Shown: positions 7,492-15,311 of the stretch, piece by piece
Numbering within the stretch: the first letter of the stretch is position 1
Layout: each line of letters opens with the position of its first letter
NCBI GenBank assembly: GCA_016839815.1
Contig: JAEOTM010000183.1
Location: 1-53,952 of the forward strand
Length of the DNA stretch: 53,952 nucleotides
Origin: Candidatus Hodarchaeota archaeon
GTDB taxonomy: Archaea; Asgardarchaeota; Heimdallarchaeia; Hodarchaeales; Hodarchaeaceae
Reading direction: 5' to 3'
Notes under the pieces: model-generated
Seen by the model: the letters and a program-made list of their open reading frames with translations, nothing else
Database searches by the model: none
Told to the model about the DNA's origin: nothing
Position numbers and translations under genes: made by a program

Positions 7492-8352
7492 ATGACCCAT
7501 CAGGAATTAACCACTGAAAAAGTATTTACCAACCCGTTTCAATCATATCTCATTACAGATGGTGATGTAATTCTATATTACACACAGTCATTTGCAGAAA
7601 TTAGTGGATTGAATCCATCACAATCATCCCCTCGTCTATCACAGCTCAGTACTCAAGATGTCAGCTTCAATCTCCTTGAGGATTCCCATCTCATCTATAA
7701 TGTCTATTCATGTCATAAAAACTCACCTATGCCTCTCCCTTATCAACAAATGTGGGTTGAAGACCTTATTCATGAATTACGCACTGCTAGCCTCATAATG
7801 GGTCTTGGAACGCGATTATTACAGGAGACATCAAGTTCCTCGCTTCCCTATCTTTTCAAGACCCTTCGCACAGCTTCCCATCGTCAAAAGATGTGTACTT
7901 TGATAGCCTCTGACTTCATTCAACTTCTTAGTGCTCCTCCTCCTTTGGCTCCTTCAACCTTATCTGGTGTGATTTCCAAAAGCTGGGGTTCTTCTCCTGA
8001 TCCTACCCGCGTCAGATTTCATGTTCAAGCAAGTAATGGTTATCATGAACCATATTTCAATCCAAATCCAATAATCTATGGGAGTGAGAATTTTCTGGCT
8101 AACTTTTGTATTACTACACTCACCTGGTTTGAATCGGAACCCGTTACCATTGAATTAGAACAGATGAATGGGATATCAACCCGATTAAGTTTTTGCATTC
8201 CCTTTGATCATTTCCTATCGTCATTACAGAGTTATCGTTTAATTAACCATTATTTTCAGTATATTGCTGCATACTTTAATTTACGCTGCTGGTTAACCCA
8301 GTCAACGTTCAACATTATTTTCCCTCTTTCAATTAAACAAAAAACAGCTTAA
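7492..8352 (+). CDS. PAS/histidine-kinase-like protein lacking ATP-binding motifs
   Basis: After a short leader the protein has a PAS-like segment (SYLITDGDVILYYTQSFAE, then ISGL) and, about 70 residues on, WVEDLIHELRTASLIMGLG, which closely matches the HisKA phospho-acceptor box (normally xHELRTPL). The rest, about 150 residues, is where a HATPase domain should sit, but I find no N-box, DxGxG or GxGLG motif. FLANFCITTLTW and LEQMNGISTRLSFCIPFD fit the general strand/helix order only. It is therefore either a kinase-derived scaffold or a phosphotransfer protein. ATG 7492 is preferred for its AGGGG site at 7481-7485; the frame is open back to TTG 7414, which would add 26 residues. The 3' end overlaps the convergent DinB-like gene by 4 bp. 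Confidence 0.55.
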   Translation: MTHQELTTEKVFTNPFQSYLITDGDVILYYTQSFAEISGLNPSQSSPRLSQLSTQDVSFNLLEDSHLIYNVYSCHKNSPMPLPYQQMWVEDLIHELRTASLIMGLGTRLLQETSSSSLPYLFKTLRTASHRQKMCTLIASDFIQLLSAPPPLAPSTLSGVISKSWGSSPDPTRVRFHVQASNGYHEPYFNPNPIIYGSENFLANFCITTLTWFESEPVTIELEQMNGISTRLSFCIPFDHFLSSLQSYRLINHYFQYIAAYFNLRCWLTQSTFNIIFPLSIKQKTA

Positions 8353-8849
8353 TTCGGAGGAATGCTTTCATCAGGATCTTTATATCCATAATATGCTCCC
8401 ATATCAACTGCAATGTTATTTATTCGTAAATACGTAAACAACTGTCCTGAATGGAACCATTCATGGCCGATTTCTTCGAAAATTTCATGGTACAAAGAAG
8501 TTTTCTTTTCCTGATAGAAGAACTTTACATTTTTCTCTCGGGCATCTTCCAAATGTTCATTTAGATATGCAATTATTTTTTCAAGGCCCTCATCATAAAG
8601 TTTTACTAATCCTTGCGCATTCAATGGAAAATTTTGTTTTTCAAGTTCTCCAAATTCTTCTCCTGACTTGAGTTCTCCCTTGAACAATTCCAAGAGCATC
8701 ATTGGACTCGATGCCAAGTGATTAGCTAATTCAGCGGTACTACGCATTCCCGAACCGGGTTTCCAATCCCATATATCAAGGGGAATCATTTTCAGTAAAT
8801 AGACTATGCCTAAACGACGTTTTTGCAGGACTGCAATTAGTTCCTCCAT
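8349..8849 (-). CDS. DinB-like superfamily protein
   Basis: A 166-residue four-helix protein of the DinB/YfiT superfamily. The metal-binding histidines fall at His44 (ELANHLASS), His129 and His133 (IGHEWFHSGQ). IPLDIWDWKPGSGMRS is the characteristic loop before the first metal ligand. Members are metal-dependent, and many are thiol-dependent transferases or are only known as stress-induced proteins, so a precise reaction cannot be given. No signal peptide, so cytoplasmic. It is transcribed alone, divergently from the helicase gene at 8928 with 78 bp between them. Confidence 0.82.
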   Translation of the reverse strand: MEELIAVLQKRRLGIVYLLKMIPLDIWDWKPGSGMRSTAELANHLASSPMMLLELFKGELKSGEEFGELEKQNFPLNAQGLVKLYDEGLEKIIAYLNEHLEDAREKNVKFFYQEKKTSLYHEIFEEIGHEWFHSGQLFTYLRINNIAVDMGAYYGYKDPDESIPPN

Positions 8850-8927
8850 TCTATAACCTCCGAACTCTTATCGTAACTGAAGTACTTTTAAAGCTGACTC
8901 CCCTAACACCCTTGAGCTTGATCAGGT

Positions 8928-10478
8928 ATGGAAATTCCGGACAGCCTTTTTCAAGGATTGACTATAGATAAACGGGATTATCAAATCCAAGCAGTTCAAG
9001 AGATTCTTTCTCTTCATACAGCTAATCAATCTGTCTTGTTAAACTATCCTTATGGGACAGGGAAGACTATTATCGCTCTTTTAGTACTTTTAAAGCTTAA
9101 AACATCTCAACCAGGGAAACAATTTATTTTTACTTCTGCTCGTGAAGCTGCAGGGTTACGTTGTCGTCAAGCAGTCGAAATGGGCAAAAAATTTGGATTT
9201 GTAGATAAGCTGGGGTATCTGTTTAATCCTCAAACGGGAGGAAAAGGATTAAATCTCTCACAAAAGATGAAAATGTACCAGGCCTCTCAGGTAATCTTTT
9301 CTCCTATTCAGACACTTATGAATGACCGTTTCCAGATTAAGTCACGATTGAAAACAGATATTTTCTCAAATATGTCATTGTGTATCGTTGATGAAGCTAC
9401 AGATCTTCTCGCTCGTTCTATGTCAGGATTTCGTTTATCTAAATATTTCCAAGAATTGTTTCAAGTACGTAAAAAGAATAACTTCCCTATTCTAGCTATG
9501 TCTGGAACCAGAGATCAGCATAAGGCGAAATTCATTGTACAAGTGCTTGGGGAAAATGCTCATCAGATGTCTCGTTTGGATCTTTCACCCTATGAGACAA
9601 TCACACAAATTAATCCCATCAACCGTGAAGATTATATTCACAATGATCAAACCATCTCCAATCTTCTTACTAAACCCGTTGGTAGCATTCAAGAAATTCT
9701 TGATCCTAATTTAAGTCGTTTGGAAATTGTCAAGCTTTCATATGGAGGAGCGTTAGATCGATTACGGGGTGACAACCGTACTTATCCTATTAGATTGGGA
9801 AAGTACAAAGTCGAAAATAACGAAGATCGTGTCCAACTCGTGAATGCATTTGCTTTACTTTTTAAACTGACTCATGCACGATTACTGCTACTTGAAAGCA
9901 CACCAGGAGAATATCTAAAATACACAAAAAAGGAAGAGAATAAAGAGGTCTTTCAATCATTACTTGAGGTAAGTTCAGAGATTATCTCTTATCGCGTTGA
10001 TCTCCCTCGATATGATAAGCCTGAGGAAAAAACCACTCGTGGACTCATCCATCCTAAGGTTGAAAAAGCTATTAATATTATTCATGAACATATTATTCGA
10101 GGAGCTAAAGTTCTCTTATTTACACGCTATCTAGCCTTAGGTGATCAATTGAAGATGATATTGGAAACATTACAATATCCAGGAGTAAAATATCTTTCTG
10201 GTAAGACGAAAGAGGAATCAAGACATATTATTCTTGATCAATTCCGAAAAGAGGATGTCAATGTATTGATATTCACTCCAGTTGGCGGAAGAGGGTTGAA
10301 TTTAGAAGAAGCAGATGTTGTTATTCATTTAGATATTACAAGTAACCTTGATGATATGACACAGCGTCGAGAACGCGCTAGAGGTTGTATCGAATATGTC
10401 CTTGTTTTGCAGGGAACAAGCGAGGAAGGTAAGGTCAAAGAATACGCGAAATTAACCAATGCCTCTACTGTGAAATAA
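8928..10478 (+). CDS. Superfamily 2 helicase (Hef/ERCC-like helicase core)
   Basis: The 516 residues contain a full SF2 helicase core: Q-motif-like RDYQIQAV (16-23), Walker A YPYGTGKT (40-47), Walker B DEAT (155-158), motif III SGT (192-194), and in the second RecA domain LLFTRYLALGDQL (motif IV), GGRGLNLEEADVVIH (motif V) and QRRERARG (479-486, motif VI). Residues 220-370 between the domains form a large helical insertion, as in Hef/Mph1-type helicases. No ERCC4 nuclease or HhH domain follows. It probably remodels branched DNA or RNA, but the substrate is not known. The start ATG has no strong ribosome-binding site. Confidence 0.85.
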   Translation: MEIPDSLFQGLTIDKRDYQIQAVQEILSLHTANQSVLLNYPYGTGKTIIALLVLLKLKTSQPGKQFIFTSAREAAGLRCRQAVEMGKKFGFVDKLGYLFNPQTGGKGLNLSQKMKMYQASQVIFSPIQTLMNDRFQIKSRLKTDIFSNMSLCIVDEATDLLARSMSGFRLSKYFQELFQVRKKNNFPILAMSGTRDQHKAKFIVQVLGENAHQMSRLDLSPYETITQINPINREDYIHNDQTISNLLTKPVGSIQEILDPNLSRLEIVKLSYGGALDRLRGDNRTYPIRLGKYKVENNEDRVQLVNAFALLFKLTHARLLLLESTPGEYLKYTKKEENKEVFQSLLEVSSEIISYRVDLPRYDKPEEKTTRGLIHPKVEKAINIIHEHIIRGAKVLLFTRYLALGDQLKMILETLQYPGVKYLSGKTKEESRHIILDQFRKEDVNVLIFTPVGGRGLNLEEADVVIHLDITSNLDDMTQRRERARGCIEYVLVLQGTSEEGKVKEYAKLTNASTVK

Positions 10479-10594
10479 CACTCGCTGAATACTGTTGAAA
10501 TTCCTCTCTTCTACGCGATTCGCTTGATTTCGTGTAATATGAAATAACTGTAACGATTCATAGTTCTCTGAATACCCAAAATTTTTGAATAGAT

Positions 10595-11992
10595 TCAGAA
10601 TCGATCCCGATTTTCTGAACCTTTCGTTTGGTCGACTAGATCAGATCCACAAAAGGCGCAGAATTTGGCATTAGGTAATACTAAGTTTCCACACGACACA
10701 CAACGTTGACTACTTTCAGAAATAACAGTGGGAACGAAGTCTGGACGACGAAATGATCTCTGGGTTTCAAATTCATGAACCTTAGTGGAAACAAAGTTTG
10801 GTTCGCTAATTGGGTCCGTTTTGAATACAAATAGACCATAGATAATAATCAGCACTCCTACAACAATAATTTGGATGAAATAAAAGAATAATATTTCTGT
10901 ATCAGTGTTGGGATTAAGGAACTCTCTGAAAAGATCAAGGGAAATAGGCACAATTCCAGTAATGGCAATGAAGATTGCTAAAAAGAAACAGAATTTGAGT
11001 AATGCACCAGACTTATCTTTTGTCTCAGTAATAATTTGCATCCAAATTGGTTTGCTTTCCTCATCTTTCTCTTGAAAGTATTTTACAAGTAAATATATAG
11101 AAATACCTGCTCCTACTGCAAGAGCAATGAATATCCAATACATCATGAATAATGTAATAAGAGGAGAGCCTACATCGGGAAGATCTATATCAGAAAATTG
11201 ACCTATCAGCCCAAAACTGTTTGTCCCAGCATGAAAAAGGATTGGCCATAAAATATTCCGGGTTCGAAGATATAAGAAACCTAGTAATAATCCCCCAAAT
11301 AAAGTACCTAGGAAATGCTCCATAGCAAATCCTACCGATCCATCATAAAGATCTGTGGGTGTGTGTTGCAATGAAAACATCAAGCTAGAAAAAATCAATG
11401 CCCACATCTGGCCGACACCTCTTCGTTCAAATAAAGGGATTAATGTGCGACGAAATACTAATTCTTCCCAAATTGGTGCCCCAATAGCTAATACAGTGAA
11501 AAATAAAATCAGAAAGACTGGATCATTGATGGTTACTGATGTAGGATTAATCGCTTCATAAGGAGAATCTGTTGTAAGACCTCCTTCGTCTAAGAGGAAA
11601 TCCAAGGGTGTAATAAAGATAAAAATCAAAAAAATGTTGATTGCATGCAAGAGATAAGTAATAAGAGGGAAATGACTTTTAGGACCTTTGGGAGTCGTTT
11701 TTACCTCTGGTTCTATCTTCTTTTTCCTATATAAAATTGTAAATCCAAGGATAGCTCCCATCTGCGCTCCTAAGTTTAAAATTAAATTCAATATAGGTTC
11801 TATTTGGTTTGCATTGGCTTCTGTAACCTGTATCAGATCATAAACGATTGCATAGGAAATAAAGAATCGCATTATATTACCTAGGAAATCAAAACACGCT
11901 ACTAAGACCAAGATTAATGTAAAAACATAAATTATATCCTTTGAACTTGTTTCCATTTGTTTTTCTGGAGTATTTTCTACTGAATTTTCCAT
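10595..11992 (-). CDS. CPBP-family intramembrane metalloprotease with C-terminal zinc ribbon
   Basis: The 465-residue membrane protein has the three CPBP (CAAX protease/bacteriocin-processing) motifs: Glu176-Glu177 with Arg181 in WEELVFRR, His210 in MFSLQH, and His254/Asn258 in FHAGTN. About eight hydrophobic helices surround them. Two more helices follow at about 335-415, and then a short soluble tail with Cys431, 434, 445 and 448 (CVSCG and CAFCG), a typical zinc ribbon. The family cleaves prenylated or other peptides within the membrane. The zinc ribbon may bind a partner or nucleic acid. It starts 18 bp after the UbiA gene stop on the same strand, so they probably form an operon. Confidence 0.85.
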   Translation of the reverse strand: MENSVENTPEKQMETSSKDIIYVFTLILVLVACFDFLGNIMRFFISYAIVYDLIQVTEANANQIEPILNLILNLGAQMGAILGFTILYRKKKIEPEVKTTPKGPKSHFPLITYLLHAINIFLIFIFITPLDFLLDEGGLTTDSPYEAINPTSVTINDPVFLILFFTVLAIGAPIWEELVFRRTLIPLFERRGVGQMWALIFSSLMFSLQHTPTDLYDGSVGFAMEHFLGTLFGGLLLGFLYLRTRNILWPILFHAGTNSFGLIGQFSDIDLPDVGSPLITLFMMYWIFIALAVGAGISIYLLVKYFQEKDEESKPIWMQIITETKDKSGALLKFCFFLAIFIAITGIVPISLDLFREFLNPNTDTEILFFYFIQIIVVGVLIIIYGLFVFKTDPISEPNFVSTKVHEFETQRSFRRPDFVPTVISESSQRCVSCGNLVLPNAKFCAFCGSDLVDQTKGSENRDRF

Positions 11993-12010
11993 ATTTAACT
12001 ACCTTGAAAA

Positions 12011-12937
12011 TTAAGTGGGGATAAAGAAGATCCCAAAGAAAAATGCACCCAAAGCCACCCATAATGCCCAACGTGTGTATTTTCGGGCCTTTTTCCCTCC
12101 CTGTGTACTCTCTGTAAAGATTGTATAACTGGTCAACATAAGTATTCCTGCAAAAAATATGTCGAGAAGCCAAAAAATCAGATTTTTATACACGTAATAT
12201 CCTGCAACGAGTGAGGAAAAAATAGTTATTCCAAAAAAGATCGTGGCTACAATCCCAGCCGTTTTTGGACCAAACTTCACTGCTAAAGAATTAAGATTCT
12301 GTTGCTTATCTCCCTCATAATCTTGAATATCCTTAATGACTTCTCTCCCAACACTCATAAAGAAGGTAGAGTTTAAAATAATTGCACAAGCAATGACGGT
12401 TAATTCTTCTCGAGGATTTAACATGAAGAATCCTATAAATAATGGTGCTACATAGCCAATCGATACCCATACATTACCAATAAACCCTAACTGCTTCACA
12501 CCAAAATTATACCCAACACCAATTATTACGAATAATAATGTAAAGATGAATAGGGCAATAGTTACTTCATAAATCAAAACTAATGCACCAATAATCAGGA
12601 CAGCTGTGAAAAACATTGAAAAAGTCAAGATTTTAACAAAATCTTTTGAAAGATCACCACGAGCTAGGGGACGATCAAATCGCTGATTTGCTATATCAGT
12701 TTTCACATCAAACAAGTCATTAACTGATTGATTCCCCCAAGTAAGGAGCATTGTGGCAAACAATCCTAAGATTATTCCTGGCCACTCTAACACCCCATTC
12801 TCAAAGAAAAACGCAGTGAAATCAGGATTATTTCCTTCCAGTACATATACTATGAAACCAGCTGAAAGAACGGCAAAACTACTTAAAATCCCTAGGGTAA
12901 AACGTAAAAGATCGATTATTGCCCTAAGTTGTTTCAT
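12011..12937 (-). CDS. UbiA-family prenyltransferase
   Basis: This polytopic membrane protein (about nine helices) has both aspartate-rich motifs of UbiA prenyltransferases: NDLFDVKTD (residues 73-81 from this start) and DIQDYEGD (203-210), which bind Mg-diphosphate. In archaea members include digeranylgeranylglyceryl phosphate synthase, for the second ether bond of membrane lipids, and quinone prenyltransferases. I cannot assign the acceptor, though the lipid enzyme is likely. The start ATG 12937 gives a normal family N-terminus; ATG 12979 would add 14 polar residues. It precedes the CPBP protease gene by 18 bp. GREVIKDIQD next to the second motif is typical for the family. Confidence 0.85.
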   Translation of the reverse strand: MKQLRAIIDLLRFTLGILSSFAVLSAGFIVYVLEGNNPDFTAFFFENGVLEWPGIILGLFATMLLTWGNQSVNDLFDVKTDIANQRFDRPLARGDLSKDFVKILTFSMFFTAVLIIGALVLIYEVTIALFIFTLLFVIIGVGYNFGVKQLGFIGNVWVSIGYVAPLFIGFFMLNPREELTVIACAIILNSTFFMSVGREVIKDIQDYEGDKQQNLNSLAVKFGPKTAGIVATIFFGITIFSSLVAGYYVYKNLIFWLLDIFFAGILMLTSYTIFTESTQGGKKARKYTRWALWVALGAFFFGIFFIPT

Positions 12938-12979
12938 ATTTGTCTCTTCTCTGGTGAGCTGATGCATGATTGAAGACAT

Positions 12980-13338
12980 TGAAGATATTATTCGATAATG
13001 ATTATTATCCTCAAATGTATTATTCTCACGGAATAGTCAATTGGTGTCACAAACTTAATTGTGGTTATTGAACCTGAACCAATTGCTTAGATATAACTCA
13101 ATAATTTCACCCAGAGTAGTGTAAATCACTAAAATTCTGCTGATAACGAACTATATAATAAGTACTTCTGGCTTTGATTACCTTTTGGGAGGCTTTTTTA
13201 AGGTGTGTCATTATTAAACAGGTGGTTTTCTATTAATCAAAATTTATTGCATTAATCGGAATGTAATACTTAATTGTGTATGAAAACTCGAAAAAGAATT
13301 TTGTGAGGTATTATAGAGAGATTTATAGAGGATTAATT
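12980..13338. other. Divergent intergenic region with a TATA-like element
   Basis: This stretch lies between the divergent UbiA and thiolase genes. It holds CTATATAATA at 13151-13160, a reasonable archaeal TATA box for the plus strand but about 180 bp from the thiolase start. A GTG at 13276 is in frame with the thiolase, but the ribosome site GAGG just before ATG 13339 argues against using it. No RNA gene or hairpin was found. Confidence 0.4.
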
Positions 13339-14607
13339 ATGCCTGAACAACAACAAGTATTCATAGCAGGAGGAACGACCACTCCTTTTGATTATCCAGT
13401 AAATCTACAAATTGAGGAGCTTGTTGCCAATACAATTCGTCAATTATATGATGATGTACCAAATTTTCATCTAAAGGATGTGAGAGAGAATGGAATGGTT
13501 GTCTACAGCCATTTTAGCGTTCATTTTGCTCATCAATTAACTTCTTACTGGATTCTCCACGATCATCTCGGTCTAGTCGGAGTACCCCATTTTAGAATTG
13601 ATAATGGGGGTAATACAGGAGGTAGTGCCCTTTATGCAGCCTATGCACTGGTTAGAGCGGGATTAGCGGACGTTGTCCCGGTTATTGGTTATGAACTCAT
13701 GGGGTCTGTTTCTCAGAGTAAGGGTTCAGAGTTTATTGCCATTGCATCCGATACTCGATACGAAGCGATGTTGGGTGCCAATTATACAAACTATTACGCT
13801 GGACTTGCCCGTGTTTTCATGGAAGAATATGGTTTAACAGAAGAAGATTTTGCAGAAATCGCGGTAAAGAACAAAAATAATGCCATGGCTACTGGAGAAA
13901 AAGCCCAACATTATCGTAAGGTTGGCAAAAAACTAACTGTAGATGACGTGATGGACAGCCGTTTGATTTCTTATCCACTTAAAAAATGGGATTGCTGTTT
14001 TATGTCCGAAGGGGCCGCAACAGTTCTAGTTTGTAACGAAAAATATGCAAAAGAGTATTCTCCTGATCACTATGTAGAGATAACGGGTGCAGGTCTTTCA
14101 TCCTGTACAATTCGTGCAGGAGATCGATATGCATTCCCAGGTTGGACTGAAAGGTACGGAGAAGGATATCCTGGCCTCGGAGAATTTGCTGCCTGCCGTC
14201 ATTCTGCTGAAGTTGCTTACAAAATGGCTGGTATTGACTGGAAAGATTCCCATAAGCAAATTGATGTAGCTGAAGTACACGATGCGTTCTCTACGTCTGA
14301 GTTCCAGATTTATAACGCACTTGGATGGTGTGAATCTATTTCCCCTAAACAGTTCATTCGGGATCGTATGCCCATGATGGACGGAGAAATCCCCACTAAT
14401 CCAGGTGGAGGTTTGATTGGCTACGGTCATCCTGTAGGTGCGACTGGTTTAATGTCTGCTATTGAATGCTACTATCAACTTACAGGATTGATTCCAAGGG
14501 AACATAAAAACATTGATAATGAGGTTAAAGATGCCGAAGTGGGTCTTGTAAACTCTCATGCTGGTACAGGGACATCTATCAGTAATTTCATTTTGAAACG
14601 AGTATGA
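13339..14607 (+). CDS. Thiolase-superfamily protein (SCP2/lipid-transfer type) without the nucleophilic cysteine
   Basis: The 422-residue protein is a full-length SCP2-type thiolase homologue: both core halves are present, with EVHDAFSTSEF and GGGLIGYGHPVGATG giving the two catalytic histidines. The segment that normally reads NACASG, holding the acyl-accepting cysteine near residue 90, reads DNGGNTGGSAL (residues 88-98), so glycine 91 stands where cysteine is expected. It is followed after 12 bp by a DUF35 partner. In archaea such pairs act with HMG-CoA synthase in the mevalonate pathway; in actinobacteria Cys-less homologues (Ltp2) with a DUF35 partner act as retro-aldolases. A non-thiolase C-C bond reaction is therefore possible. 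ATG 13339 is chosen for its GAGG site. The missing cysteine is seen; the reaction is inferred. Confidence 0.8.
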   Translation: MPEQQQVFIAGGTTTPFDYPVNLQIEELVANTIRQLYDDVPNFHLKDVRENGMVVYSHFSVHFAHQLTSYWILHDHLGLVGVPHFRIDNGGNTGGSALYAAYALVRAGLADVVPVIGYELMGSVSQSKGSEFIAIASDTRYEAMLGANYTNYYAGLARVFMEEYGLTEEDFAEIAVKNKNNAMATGEKAQHYRKVGKKLTVDDVMDSRLISYPLKKWDCCFMSEGAATVLVCNEKYAKEYSPDHYVEITGAGLSSCTIRAGDRYAFPGWTERYGEGYPGLGEFAACRHSAEVAYKMAGIDWKDSHKQIDVAEVHDAFSTSEFQIYNALGWCESISPKQFIRDRMPMMDGEIPTNPGGGLIGYGHPVGATGLMSAIECYYQLTGLIPREHKNIDNEVKDAEVGLVNSHAGTGTSISNFILKRV

Positions 14608-14619
14608 GGTGTAAATAAA

Positions 14620-15279
14620 ATGACAAAACTTCATCCAACACCAAATAATAACGATTTTAAATGGAAAGAATGGAATAAAATAAGCAAACTCATCCCTGAG
14701 AAAGGATGGGTCTGGCAGAATTTCCGTAAAGGACTATCAGCTGATTCAACCTGGATAGAGCAGCAAATTTATTATGATATGCTGTACACTTTCCGTTTAG
14801 GTGCACTAAGTCCTTATGCTGAGGGATTACTCGAAGGTAAGCTATTGGGAACACAATGTCCTAAGTGTAGAGATATCACATTTCCTCCTCGTGTCAATTG
14901 TTGGCGACTTGATTGCAAATTAGAAGTTACTGACTGGATTGAAATGCCCCTAACAGGAACTTTGCATACTTTTACCATCTGTGGATTTGCTGCCAAAAGC
15001 GCATTAAAAAAATTACCCTTTGTCCTAGCTTATGTGCTTGTTGGTGAAAGTAAAACCGCTATTGCGAATATTCTTAAGATTAACGAACCTTGGCATACGG
15101 AAACAAATATGCCTGTCATCGTGAAATTTGCAAAAGAAGAAGATCGTGTGGGTAATATTATTGACTTTTGGTTTGAACCTGATCCCAAGTGGACTCCTTC
15201 TCCTATGAATGCAGAAAAAGAACGAATTGAAAAATTATGTGAACCTGTGTATGAATGGGTTCGCATCCTAAATCGTTAA
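14620..15279 (+). CDS. DUF35 OB-fold/zinc-ribbon partner of the thiolase
   Basis: This 219-residue protein has a rubredoxin-like zinc ribbon (Cys80, 83, 94 and 99: CPKC and NCWRLDC) followed by the DUF35 OB-fold segment with GTLHTFTIC and LPFVLAYVLVG. DUF35 proteins bind thiolase or lipid-transfer-type partners and shape the CoA-substrate tunnel. The N-terminal 70 residues are helical, which is usual where a DUF35 protein docks its partner. The ribosome site GAGGTG overlaps the thiolase stop, so the two genes are likely one transcript and one complex. Confidence 0.85.
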   Translation: MTKLHPTPNNNDFKWKEWNKISKLIPEKGWVWQNFRKGLSADSTWIEQQIYYDMLYTFRLGALSPYAEGLLEGKLLGTQCPKCRDITFPPRVNCWRLDCKLEVTDWIEMPLTGTLHTFTICGFAAKSALKKLPFVLAYVLVGESKTAIANILKINEPWHTETNMPVIVKFAKEEDRVGNIIDFWFEPDPKWTPSPMNAEKERIEKLCEPVYEWVRILNR

Positions 15280-15311
15280 TGGGAGGAACATTCCTCCCTT
15301 TTTATGACTCT

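Noticed and set aside
13276..13338. GTG start adding 21 residues to the thiolase
   Set aside because: The added residues are not family-like, and a GAGG ribosome site stands just before ATG 13339.
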